Position numbers and translations under genes: made by a program
Notes under the pieces: model-generated
What the model saw: the letters and a program-made list of their open reading frames with translations, nothing else
Databases searched by the model: none
What the model was told of the DNA's origin: nothing
Part shown: in pieces, positions 22,266 through 32,880 of the stretch
Layout of the letters: every line of letters begins with the position of its first letter
How positions within the stretch are numbered: position 1 is the first letter of the stretch
Source: Phocoena phocoena
Lineage: Eukaryota > Chordata > Mammalia > Artiodactyla > Phocoenidae
Assembly (NCBI RefSeq): GCF_963924675.1
Contig: NC_089232.1
Span: 40,056,659-40,120,658, forward strand
DNA: 64,000 nt
Reading direction: 5' to 3'

Positions 22266-23149
22266 TTGTTACCTGCTCATAAGTCTGTCTTGCAAAGAGC
22301 ATATTATATTCATGTAGGGCAGATGCTATGTCTTATAATATCTCCTGGTGCCACTCCTGGCCTGGCCACTATTTACCTTTTAATGGGTGCCTTTAATAGG
22401 CTTTTAATAGGTGCCATCTATGCCCTTGGTTAAACCCTAGTCCATGTTAATATCTATAACTGTTCTTTCCCTAAAATCTTGATGTTCAAAAGCCTCATCT
22501 TTTTGAACACTCTATCCTATGTTTTCAGCACCCCCTCTTCAATACTCTTCAAACACAAGGGAACCTTCAGTCCATGGACTCTACCTCCTATTCACCATCC
22601 ATTGTCCTCCTCAGGCTTAGCTCCATGGTTATTGATACAAAGGCATATCCTTATATGTATTGAGGCCTCTTACCTACTCCATCTCCATTGAATCCTCCTG
22701 TCAAAACCCCAACTCTCTGCCTACCCTGGACCCACACCCAAGAAGCCAAACATGGCTGGAGAAATTACACCACTGTGCTGACTATACTTGTGAGGACAAA
22801 TCTCAGTCCCACAGTCTTACCGCATTCCCTTTGTGAATTTACCTGCCCTCTCTTCAAGATGCTGCTTCAAACCTCCTCTCCTTTCAAAACACCAATACCC
22901 CTCCCTCCTTCGTGTGGAGGGTCTCAGTTCTTATTTCCTAGAGGCACATAGGAGCAATTGGATGAGGATCTCTCCTATGTGCACCATGAGGTGAACTGGC
23001 CACCCTGCATGGGAACCTTCGTGTTCGGCCTATCTCCCTAGTGGACTGTGCCACCTCTGAACATCAGAGAGCTCAGCCCTCTGCTCATCGCACTCTACAG
23101 ACTCAGGGCCCTCCTACCTGCTGTCGTACCATCCCTAGTGCTCTGCTCC
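22266..23149. other. Unassigned single-copy DNA
   Basis: Pyrimidine-leaning sequence without recognised repeat or gene. It may be the diverged upstream part of the L2 that follows, but the resemblance is too weak to claim. Confidence 0.35.
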
Positions 23150-23462
23150 AGATCTTCGCATGGCTCATTCTTTCCAACGCACGGGCCTGCTCCCATGTCA
23201 CATTCTAAACAAGCTCTTCCTGACTATCTAAAACAGTACTCCCTCTCAGGCCATCACTTCCAATCTCCTTAGTTCCTTCATAGCACAGCTCATCTGAAAT
23301 GGACTCTTTATTTGTTTACTGTCTGTCTTCCCCAAGAGCATGTGGGCACACTAGTGGGGAAACTTGTCTGTCTTGTTCCCTGCTGTGTTCCTAGCACCTG
23401 GAAGAGCCCCTGGCACATAGTAGGTACACAATTAATGTCTACTGAATGAATGAACAAACAAA
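23150..23462 (+). repeat. L2 LINE 3' region
   Basis: 'aagctcttcctgactatct', 'tatttgtttactgtctgtct', 'tccccaagagcatgtgg', 'cttgtctgtcttgttccctg' and 'cctggcacatagtaggtaca', ending 'tactgaatgaatgaac'. This is the full L2 3' sequence in order. Confidence 0.85.
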
Positions 23463-24090
23463 ATTAGCACCATCTCAATGATCCTGGGTAAATCATTTTT
23501 ATTGGTATCAATTTTTATCGTCTACAAAGCAAGAGAATTGGCTCCCCATTGACTAATGCCTATTCCGGATTCTATTCTTCCCGAATGAAGGTCATTTGGT
23601 TAACCACAGTCATTGTCTGTGATCCAGCCATGAGGTTAGTGTGTGTTTAATGCCCATGAGTTCTGTGTGAATCCTGAAAGCATCTGCTTGGCTGCATTTC
23701 TGCATCGTTTGGCTGGAGTGTTCTAGTCATGGAACTTGAACGGTAGAAGATCAGTTGAGAATGCTGTGGGCATTTGAGGACACGAGTGCCAAGAGATCAC
23801 AAGGGAATTTAGTAAAGGCTGTTATCCAGGTTAGGATGACTTCACAAAGCAGGCAGGGTGGATTCTCAGTTGGGCTGCAGGCTCTGTGGAGTGTACGTCC
23901 TGCTCTGGGCTGACCGTCCTCTGGGTAGTCCCGTAGCGTGGTGTTGCCGGTGGCCCATCTGTCCACTCACACCTCGGCCTGACCAGGTGCTGGTGCTGAG
24001 GAACTTTCAGTTTCAGTCTAGGCAGGAGGGAGGTACATGTGTTTCCAGTTTGGTAAAGAGAGCCTGTGAGGTGTGATGTGAATCCCAAAG
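23463..24090. other. Unassigned single-copy DNA
   Basis: No gene or repeat recognised. Confidence 0.4.
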
Positions 24091-24091
24091 T

Positions 24092-24137
24092 TAATAGTAG
24101 TAATAGTAATAATAATAGTACTACTGCTACTACTACG
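24092..24137. repeat. Trinucleotide repeat, TAG/TAA turning to TAC
   Basis: TAGTAATAGTAATAATAAT runs into ACTACTGCTACTACTAC. The TAG half and the TAC half are near reverse complements (GTA against TAC), so the array can fold on itself. It lies at the edge of a MIR fragment. Confidence 0.9.
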
Positions 24138-24139
24138 AA

Positions 24140-24265
24140 ATGCCTTTCCTTACACTTGTGCCCATGTGCCACCGTGCTGAGGGTTTTATACGTTGTCTCG
24201 TTTAATCTACTCTATGGAGAAGATAAGTATAGCAGATGCTATTGGTGCCGCAACCATCTCCCTGA
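24140..24265 (-). repeat. MIR fragment
   Basis: 'gtgccaccgtgctgaggg', then 'tacgttgtctcgtttaatc' and 'ggagaagataagtatagcag', matches the left part of a reverse-complement MIR (gtgctaagggctttacatgcattatctcatttaatcc). Confidence 0.55.
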
Positions 24266-24479
24266 CCCCACCCCTGAGGTCACCTGTGGGTGCAGTGGAC
24301 ACTTCTCATGCCCACTGACAGCTTTCCACCTCAAGCCCGCATGTTTCTCAGTTCTCTGCCTGAGGGATTTTTCTCCTTCTGTGTGGTAGCTTGCTGTGCC
24401 CAAGAGCAAGGCAGCTCAGACGTATAGGAGTCTGAATACCCTCAGGGGCAATATTTAACTAGTAAGGGACAAGAGTTAA

Positions 24480-24745
24480 TGGATTGTACCCCAGCATCTC
24501 CATCCTTTGGTGGGACAATTTTGAGGTGCATCACACATGGATGCTAAGAAGGTCCCCAGGAGATAGGGCCTCATTGCCCACCACGGTGACCAGCTCACTT
24601 TCTGGCCGTTCTCCCTCCCTTGTCTCATCTTCTTCCCTCTCTCACTTGTGTTTCCTGCAATCACCCCTGATAAAATAAAAGTACCTGAGCTCAAATCTTT
24701 CTCCCAGGGTCTGCTTTTGGGGGAACCCAAACCAGGGCGATAATT
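24480..24745 (+). repeat. LTR-like 3' end, family uncertain
   Basis: The 3' portion reads 'cttgtgtttcctgcaatcac', 'agctcaaatctttctcccag' and 'ggtctgcttttgggggaacc'. This is the arrangement of several old mammalian LTRs, with a polyadenylation-like AATAAA at about 24676. Flanking duplications are not visible and no internal retroviral sequence is present. It could be another repeat class. Confidence 0.4.
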
Positions 24746-25888
24746 GATCCTCATTTTGCAGATGAAGACATTGCAGAGAGAAGGAGCAGAGGAATCTCCA
24801 TGCCTCCAGTTCGTGTTTCTCTTTAACCAGTTTGGAGCTTCCTAGACTGGCTCCCATCTCCCCAGGTGAACCATAACCATCTTTGGTCACCAGGTTCTTA
24901 GGCCTTGGCCAACTGTTTCTGAGATCTGAAAGCGTTTGACTAAGTTGGATCTCTGGCAAGGAGAAGGCATCCCTGTGGGGCTGGAGGTTGGACTCATGTT
25001 GAGACATGCAGCCAAGACACCTAGGCCCACCTGGTTGAAAACAGCATGACACATTCTGGAAACGCCAGCCTCAGTGCCTGGGTAGACGTGACTGGACAGG
25101 CTGTGTTTGTCCTGCTGTGTTCCATGTTGCAGTGACTCAGGTACAGGTGTGACTTACTTCTTTTTCAAACTCTCTTCTCCACCCTCGGAGATCTGGGCTA
25201 TGTGTGGTCACAGCATGTCCTTTGGGGGGAACCTTTTAGCCCAAAGTGTTGGAGGGAGGGAAAGAGACTTGCCAGCAGAGGTGGTAGAACCCAAGCCAGG
25301 TATTTGGAACTGGGAAAGGTGGGATGAGTTTTGGAGAGGAAGTGTTGGGGATGGAACAGGGTTATGCTCTCTAGAACTCAGTGACCTCTCTGGGCTGAGC
25401 ATCTTCCTTGATGACATTCTGGTGTCTGGAGCCCTCATGATTGCAGCACTCCCTGCAGTGCTTGCTTGATCAGGAGGAATATGCAGCAAGGGTTTTAAGA
25501 CTCCACCATAAAACAAGAGTAATGACCTGTAGTCCGTGGGGCCGTTAGGAGGACAAATGGGGATTACAACAGATGAGAGGACCAGGCCCTGTGTGGAGCT
25601 TGACTCACAGCCCCCAGCACACTGGGGTGTCTTGCCTGCCAGCCTTCCTCTGTGCCTTTCCATGGAATGGCAGATCATTGAGAGGGAAGGTTTCACCCTC
25701 TTTATGTCTGTGATATGGAATATATAACATAGTATGCAGGAGAAATCTTTACTGAGAAATGTTCACTGCAGGAAAGGTCTTGGTTATTTAACGGGAGGCT
25801 TCCTTTTCCTCCCTGTAAACAGAGGAATGTCAGTAATGAACTGTTCACAAGAGGGACACCAGGTTCCCAGCTTTCTAAGCTGTAAGAG
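24746..25888. other. Unassigned single-copy DNA
   Basis: A short MIR-like scrap ('cctcattttgcagatgaaga') lies at 24750-24770. The rest is not recognised. Overlapping frames of 136-162 codons on the - strand (24642-25052, 25208-25696) have no recognisable domain and I do not regard them as genes. Confidence 0.4.
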
Positions 25889-26059
25889 CAGTGATTCCGA
25901 ACATTGGTATGGGTAAGAATTATCTGGGGGAGCTGGTTCAAATGCAGATTATCTGCCAGTGCCCACAGAGATGCAAATTTAGTAGGTGGTCTACATTTTA
26001 ATAAGCAACACCAGGTGGTTTTATCTGCTTCTCCTAAGAGACCATTTTGAGAATCAGTG
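25889..26059 (+). repeat. hAT-type MITE (CAGTGGTTCTCAA group)
   Basis: Begins CAGTGATTCCGAACATTGG and ends CATTTTGAGAATCAGTG. The inside reads 'aattatctgggggagctgg', 'ttcaaatgcagattatctg', 'gagatgcaaatttagtaggt' and 'ataagcaacaccaggtg'. This is the familiar short hAT-Charlie MITE pattern. No clear 8-bp duplication remains. Confidence 0.75.
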
Positions 26060-27221
26060 ATGCTGACAACACCGGCACCCTCAAATTCCTGATGCCTCCT
26101 GTTCTCAGAGCCCATCCCTGGTGTTTGAGGTGTCACTGACAGACAGGAAGTTTCCCTCTTCTTCAATGCCAGATAGTTTTTCCAGGCAAACCCTTAGCAA
26201 TAACAAAATGGCTCCTGGCCAGGGACTCCCATCTCATGAGCTGCTTCCCCTCCTGGAGACAGTCCCAGGGCAGAGTCTTGGCAGCTCTTCAGAGGGAATC
26301 CACCACTTTAAACCCATTCTTCCTTCACTCAGATACAGGGGCAGAAAACTTTCCCCCAACCTTGACATCATGCCTACTTCTTGACAACCCTATTCAAGTG
26401 TTCTGTTTCTGGGTCTCAGATTGCATATTTGTCCTTGAGCTGGCCAAGAATGTGGGACAGCCCAGCTGTATTTCAGTTTATTTTCATGGGTAGGGATGGG
26501 AAAGGTGGTGAGGACTCTTAGGGGAAGGGGTTGGTCCCCCTTCTCATCATGGGTGAAGAGGGTTGTTTGTAGCTTCTCAAGTCCACAGGCATAAAAGTCC
26601 CACAACATCTAGAATCCCAGCTGGGCTGTGTGGTGAGCTCTTGACATTCACTGCAGACCAGCAGGAACACACTGAGATTTAGCATTTGACCCGCAGTCCT
26701 GCAATCTGCTTGCTGATTTGCGAGGGTAGTCTTTGTGGTTCCTCTTCAGTCCCATGTCTGCTGTCTCCAGCACCCGGTTTCCTCTCTCTTCTCTTTCTTC
26801 CTTCCTTTTTGATTCTCTCTTTCACTCTCTCTGTTCCCTCTGCATTTTTCAGCCCTTTACAATGGAAGCATTTGTCTTAAATCTGCAAGGCTAGTACAAA
26901 TGTTTACTAGGCTTATTTAATAGGAAGAATAATGATAAGTGCTTCTGTTTGTTTTACTAAGTGATCCCCAGGCAGGAAAAAAGAAAATCCTCTGCCTACG
27001 GGGAAGATACAATCACCCTAAATTTGTATTCATAAAGAGGAGGAAAAGACTAATATTGTGATTATAGTCATCACTCATCAGTATTGGTCAGATCCCTTTG
27101 TACCATCTCATCAGCAACAACCTTGCTGTAGACCAAAACCTAAAGAAGGAGAGTGTCTTTGGGGGTTGGCTGAGGTGAGGGACGGTTGAACTGTCACATT
27201 CTAAGCCCAAAGGGAGCCATA
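26060..27221. other. Unassigned single-copy DNA
   Basis: No gene or repeat recognised. The 26740-26860 portion is moderately pyrimidine-rich. Confidence 0.4.
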
Positions 27222-27794
27222 TGCTTTTTAAAAACAACCATATTGAAGTATGATTGACATACAATAAACATATTTAAAGTGTAAAATTTGAAAAATCTGG
27301 ATAAGTGCACACACCTGTGAAACCATCATCACAATGAAGATAGTGAACGTATCCATCCCTCAATGTCCCTTTGTAATTCTTTGTTCCTGTCCCTCTGGTC
27401 CCCTCTGACAATCCAAGCAAACACTGATATGCTTTCTGTCACTATAGATTAGTTTGCATTTTCTAGAGTTTAATGTAAGTGGAATCATGAAGCATGGGCT
27501 CTTTTCGTCTGACTACTTTCACTCATCATGGTTATTTTGAGGTTCATCCATGTTGTTCTGTGTTGAAGAGTTCCTGCTTTTAATTGTTGAGAAGTATTAT
27601 GTTGTATGCATATGCCACAGTTGTTTATCCAGTCACCTCCTGATAGATATTTGGGGCATTTCCAGTTTGGGCTGTATAATAAAGCTGCTGTAACATTTGT
27701 GTACAAGTCTTTATATGGGTAATATACATTTTCTTTTCTCTTGGGTAAATACGTAGGAGTGGAATGCAGAGCCATATGGTTTTTAAGAAGCTGC
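27222..27794 (-). repeat. Old L1 3' fragment
   Basis: 'ccatattgaagtatgattga', 'catacaataaacatattta', 'gtgaaaccatcatcacaatg', 'ggttcatccatgttgttctg' and 'gggtaaatacgtaggagtgg' are the reverse complement of an ancient L1 tail and ORF2 end. Diverged; no open frame. Confidence 0.8.
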
Positions 27795-27950
27795 AGGGGT
27801 GATTGGAAAGAATATAGGTCTAGCCATCAGGAAATCTGGGTTTAATCTCAATTTTTCTAGTTCCTAGCTGTGTGACCATAAGCAAGGCACTTAACAAATC
27901 TGAGTCTTGTGTTACCTGTCTGTCAAATGAGATGAAAACCAATATGTGAC
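27795..27950 (+). repeat. MIR SINE
   Basis: 'gattggaaagaatataggtc', 'agctgtgtgaccataagcaa', 'ggcacttaacaaatctgag' and 'ctgtctgtcaaatgagatga' follow MIR order. It directly abuts the old L1. Confidence 0.75.
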
Positions 27951-28464
27951 CCTCACACACACAGATGAGAGGAGGACTAAGGGACATAATCCAGAACATT
28001 GCCAACTTTAAAGGCCCCACAGAGCATTATGAAGAATAGGCTCCCAGAGGGATAATTATATGCTTTAGGTCTTGCTTTGCCAAGAGAGGGAACTGTCCAA
28101 AGTCTTTGGAGATGAAGAATTGCATTTGGTGTTTTCTTGTTGCCCCCAGCTGCAATTTCTCTCTTTTTCCACCTTCCACATCCCTTCCATCTCTTGTTAT
28201 GGTTCTCCTGCAAAGACAGGCCCATTGAACAAGAGTGAACTCTTAGACACATTGAGTGAAACAAGTCACAGTTGGAATTAACTTTCCTTCCCTGTCTATG
28301 GTTCATAAATCCAGATGGTAAAAGCAAAGCAGAAGGGTAATATCATAGAGCTTAGACCTCAAGAAAGCTCTGTAGCCCTTAAGAATTTTACTAAGACATA
28401 GTTGTCAAAGGATGCTCTTATATACAGGTCTGGTTTCTTAGGTCACTTTCTCTTCTAAGAGGTG

Positions 28465-28665
28465 TCATGCACAGTGGATAGTGTCTTTGGGGAATGACAG
28501 GCTTGTGTTCACGTCCAGGTTTTACTACATATTGACTATTATGTCTTGGGGACACTGCTTCACTTATAAGGGTCCATTTCTTCATTGGTTAAATAGGAAT
28601 GTTAGCAATAATGCTTACCCAATCCGATTGTTCTGAGGATTAACTAAAGTAAGGTGCACACTTAT
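28465..28665 (+). repeat. MIR SINE
   Basis: 'cacagtggatagtgtctttg', 'gacactgcttcacttataag', 'catttcttcattggttaaa' and 'ttctgaggattaactaaag' match MIR in order. Confidence 0.7.
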
Positions 28666-29701
28666 GCTTTGAAGTCATAAAGTTCTGCCAGACCTTTGTA
28701 GCTATCTTTCTCTCCAGACTGCATGTCTTAAAGAAGAGGTGATCCTTCAGTGGAAGAGCTGGGTGAACTTGTAATTTTGTGAGCTGGGGTGGCAAAAGTC
28801 GTCCCTCATTGTCAGGATACCATCCTCCATATCTGAAATCCCTAGTGTTGGTCACTGTAAGTCAGTGTGCTGTCAGAAGGTAACTTTAAAAGGACAAGTA
28901 TGTTTACTTCACAGCAATCATCCATGAATTAGTGTATAAATTACACCATTTTCTTAGCAAAGGTCTTCAGAATGTGGGAAGAGAGTGAATATAGGGATGA
29001 GTGGTTGGGAGTGCAGAACCCTGGACCATACAAGAGAAAAGTAAGGGCATCTAAATGGGAAAGAAATGACAAGCTTCACCTTCTCATTTATTTCTAGGAC
29101 CATTCCTGGCCACGGGGAGGCAGTTTACTCCATCATTTCAGTAGTTCTATTGAAGACTTATTCTTTATCTCCTTTAAACATTCCATTATTCTTTCCTTTC
29201 TTCCCCAAACCCATCCATATGTCTTACTATACCACTAGGGACAGTTTCTTACTAGATCAAACAAATATCAGATAAAGAGAGTTTCTCTCTTGCCCATATT
29301 ACTTCATTTATTCTCAAGCCTTTTCTGTGAATCAGTGAAGAAAACAGGTGGTGCTATCTATATTACAAAGACGGAAAAATGGAGGGATAAAGAGGCTAAG
29401 GGTCTTTTTCAGGATCTCAAATTTAATGGCAAAACCAAGTGGTCACACGTTCAGAATGTTAAGTTACTGAGGCTGCCGCCTAGGTGAGACTCCAGGACTC
29501 AAAGGCCTTTCTCTGATAGGGGCTGATTCTAGTCAAAGGAAGATAATTCCTACCAGAGGAAAAACTGGAGAGGACGTCCCTCATGTTTTCCTTTGAGGGG
29601 TCAGCAGTACAGAGTGTTATCAGGTGTTGTGTCCTGTAGGTCCTAGATGTTTCAAGGACATCTGTATCACTTGGATAAACAGAAGAGGAAATAATTTTGT
29701 C
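28666..29701. other. Unassigned single-copy DNA
   Basis: No gene recognised. A possible very old MIR (-) around 29340-29450 was not strong enough to call. Confidence 0.4.
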
Positions 29702-29715
29702 AAGAACATGACTTC

Positions 29716-30842
29716 TACTAAAAACACCCCAAGTATTAAAGCAATCTTGAGAAAGAACAACAAAGCTGGAGACATCATGCCTCCTGATTTCAAACTATAT
29801 TACAAAGCTATAGTAATCAAAACAGTATGGTATTGGCATGAAAACAGACACATAGGTCAATGGAACAGAACAGAGAGCCCAGAAGTAAACCCACACATAT
29901 ATGGTGAAGTAATTTATGACAAAGGAGCTAAGAACATACAATGGGAAGAGAACAGTCTAGTCTCTTTAATAAATGGTAGTGGAAAAACTGGACAGCCCCA
30001 TGCAAAAGAATGAAACTGGACCACTATCTTAACATTATAAAAAATATTAACTAAAATGGATTAAAGAATTGAACATAAGATTTGAAACCATAAAATTCCT
30101 AGAGAGAAACATCGGCAGTAAGCTCCTTGACATTGGTCTTGGTGATGATTTTTTGGATTTGACATCAAAAGCAAAGGCAACAAAAACAAAAATAAACAGG
30201 TGAGACAACATCAAAGTAAAAGCTTCTGCATAGTAAAGGAACCATCAACAAAATGAAAAAACAACCTATGGAATGGGAAAAAACATTTGCAAATCTTATA
30301 TCTGATAAGGGGTTAATATTCAAACTATGTAAAGAACTCATGTAACTCAATAATGGAAAAAATCCGATTAAAAATGGTAGAGGATCTGAATAGATATTTT
30401 TCCAAAGAGAACATACAGATGGCCAACAGATACATGAAAAGGTGTTCAGCACTAATGATTAGGGAAATGCAAATTAATACCACAATGAGATATCACCTTA
30501 CATATGTTAGAATGGCTATTACCAAAAAGACAAGAACGAGCAAGTGTTGGCAAGGAAGTGGAGAAAAGGGAACCCTCCTGCACTGTTGGTGGGAATGTAA
30601 ATTGGTGCAGCCACTATAGAAAACATTATGGAGGTTCCTCAAAAAGTTAAAACTAGAACTACCATATGATTCAGCAATCAATCCCACTTCTAGGAATTTA
30701 TCTAAAGGAAACAAAAAAATTAACTTCAAAAAATACCTGCATCCCCATGTTCACTGCACCATTATTTACAATAGCTTAGACATGGAAATGACCTAGTGTC
30801 CATCAGTGGATGAATGGATAAAGAAAGTGTGATAAATGTTGT

Positions 30843-30884
<42 letters not shown>

Positions 30885-31514
30885 GAATATTATTCAACCA
30901 TAAAAAAGGAGGAAACCCTGCCATTTGTCTTAACTTGGATGGATCTTGAGGTCATTATGCCAAGTGAAATAAGTCAGACAGAGAAAGACAAATACCATAT
31001 GATCTCCCTTATATGTGAAATCTAAAAAACAAGCAAACAAACAAGCAAACAAAACTAAACTCATAGATATAAAGAACAGATTGGTGGTTGCCAGAGGCGG
31101 GGTGTCAGGTGGTGAGTGAAATGGGTGAAGATGGTCAAAAAGTACAAACTTCCAGTTATAAAATAAATAAGTCCTGGGGATGTAATGTACAGCATAGTGA
31201 TTATAGTTAATAATACTGTGTTGTATATTTGAAAGTTGCTAAGACAGTAGATCTTAAAAGTTCTCATCACAAGAAAAAAATTTGTAAATGTGTGATGATG
31301 GATCTTAACTAGACTTACTGTGGTGATCATTTTACAGCCTATACAAGTATTGAATCTTTACATTGTACACCTGAAACAATATGATATTCTACGTCAATTA
31401 TATCTCAGTTAAAAAAAATTTTTCCCTACTGGGCTGAATTCATAGCCCCAGAGAAGAAATTCCTGTAGAATTTCACACACACAAACACACACATGCAGAA
31501 AAGAACAACAACAA
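29716..31514 (+). mobile_element. 5'-truncated L1 with probable 3' transduction
   Basis: ORF2 sequence from about 29738 ('aaagcaatcttgagaaagaa') to the C terminus ('[18 protein letters not shown]' near 30570-30619), then a 3'UTR ending 'tatatctcagtt' and A8 at 31411-31418. About 80 bp of non-L1 DNA follows, then a second A-rich stretch (31499-31514). Perfect 14-bp duplications AAGAACATGACTTC lie at 29702-29715 and 31515-31528, outside the extra segment. Frames are broken; the longest piece is 129 codons at 29624-30013, partly outside the element. Confidence 0.88.
30845..30881. repeat. (CA)n microsatellite inside L1
   Basis: About 18 AC units where related L1 copies read 'tatatatacaatggaatatt' (just before the Asn/Tyr-rich ORF2 end), so it grew from the L1's own TA/CA-rich segment. 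Confidence 0.95.
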
Positions 31515-31528
31515 AAGAACATGACTTC

Positions 31529-32340
31529 CTTTCCCTTTAGTTTCGTAGGACTGCCTATGGCAAGGTGATACTGTATTTCGTTATGCTATTGGCCAGCAAA
31601 TCCTGAACAGGCAGCCTGAATGGGGCACCCACCTGATGTTGTTTCTTTGCATGTGAGCCCTTAGCGCTGCTGGAGCTGGACGTGATTCTGCTTTCCCCAG
31701 ATCCCTTCTGCAGCATGTTAAAGCTAGAAGGGATTTTGGCACTTTTTAATGAGGAAGCTGAGATACAAAGAAATGTGACTCACTGGAGGTTATGTGTCTA
31801 GTTGATGAAAACTCAGATCTCATTTCTGTATCAGCATTCTTTCAGTGGTGCTATGCGTCTCCCTCCCACACTCTGAGAATTGGGCCTAATGGGCTCTTGT
31901 GAGTTTACCATCTGGAATAAGAAGCACTATACCTACCATTTACTGCTGTCCCTCTCTGAGGGGGAAGAGGCCTTGACGGCAGTGTGCCTCCTTCTCCTCA
32001 GAGATGGGAGCCACAGAAGCACTGGAATCTGGTGACTTCTCTGAAAAGAAGATGACTCACTGTCCTGAATACCTAAGTCTTTACAGCTTTGCCCATCTGT
32101 GGGCTTCTGACTCACCCTGTTCCCCCTTGATGATCCATCAACCTTCTGAAAATGAAACCATCTTCAGGAAAATCTAGGCTGCCAGAGATCCAGATAGATG
32201 ATTAAAAACAAGGAAATGGGCCGGCCCAAGGAATAGGTGGCATTTGCCTTTAGGTCTTGTTGTCCATTGTATCTCCCCACCCCCTCACCTCCCTTTTGGT
32301 GCTGCTTTCCCAAACACCAAGATACTGACCATTCCCATTC
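31529..32340. other. Unassigned DNA with a MIR-like remnant
   Basis: At about 31718-31850 'aaagctagaagggattttgg', 'aatgaggaagctgagataca' and 'ttatgtgtctagttgatg' resemble an old CORE-SINE on the - strand. The rest is not recognised. Confidence 0.45.
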
Positions 32341-32403
32341 CTCACCTTCCTGGACCTGCCCCGAGGCAGGCAGACTCTCAACCACTGCACCACCAGGGAA
32401 GCC
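32341..32403 (-). mobile_element. CHR SINE fragment, internally deleted
   Basis: On + the fragment ends GCACCACCAGGGAAGCCC, the tRNA-like head of CHR. It continues outward to 'cctgccccgaggcaggcag', where the B-box segment is largely missing. It is a remnant of about 60 bp without tail or clear duplication. Confidence 0.6.
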
Positions 32404-32676
32404 CCTTGGAGTAATTTTTATGGTTGAGGATGTTTGGCTAATTAATAAAGGCATATATGTATTTTATTTTCTTAATTGTAACAAAAATCACAAATTGTGG
32501 GATGATAATCAAATTTTCACCCATTTGGTTTTATTATTGACAGTAGTGGTCCAGGAAATAAAAACTGTAATTGTAATAAAAGTGTGCAGATGAAAATACT
32601 TTCATAAAAGTGTAATGCACACTAAACATAAAGAAGTTAAAAATATATTTATGCGTGCTTTCAAAAAGTTACCTCT

Positions 32677-32880
32677 GGGCTTCCTTGGTGGCGCAGTGGT
32701 TGAGAGTCTACCTGCCGATGCAGGGGAAACGGGTTCGTGCCCTGGTCCGGGAAGGTCCCACATGCCACGGAGCGGCTGGGCCCGTGAGCCATGGCCTCTG
32801 AGCCTGTGCGTCCGGAGCCTGTGCTCCGCAACGGGAGAGGCCACAACAGTGAGAGGCCCGCGTACTGCAAAACAAAAAAA
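32677..32880 (+). mobile_element. CHR SINE, compact form
   Basis: GGGCTTCCTTGGTGGCGCAG head with A box, B-box region AAACGGGTTCGTGCCC, the body through 'gagaggcccgcgtactgcaa' and an A-rich tail. It is nearly full length for the compact whale/dolphin form. Its A tail passes straight into truncated L1 sequence and no duplication is found directly after the tail. Confidence 0.92.

Noticed and set aside
25208..25696. 162-codon - frame
   Set aside because: No start context, domain or splice logic, and both strands have comparable frames here.
29290..29487. Possible MIR on - strand
   Set aside because: Only scattered words resemble MIR; too weak to annotate.
32677..32780. tRNA gene from the A/B-box sequence
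   Set aside because: The A and B boxes belong to the CHR SINE head; no complete tRNA cloverleaf or anticodon arm of a functional gene.
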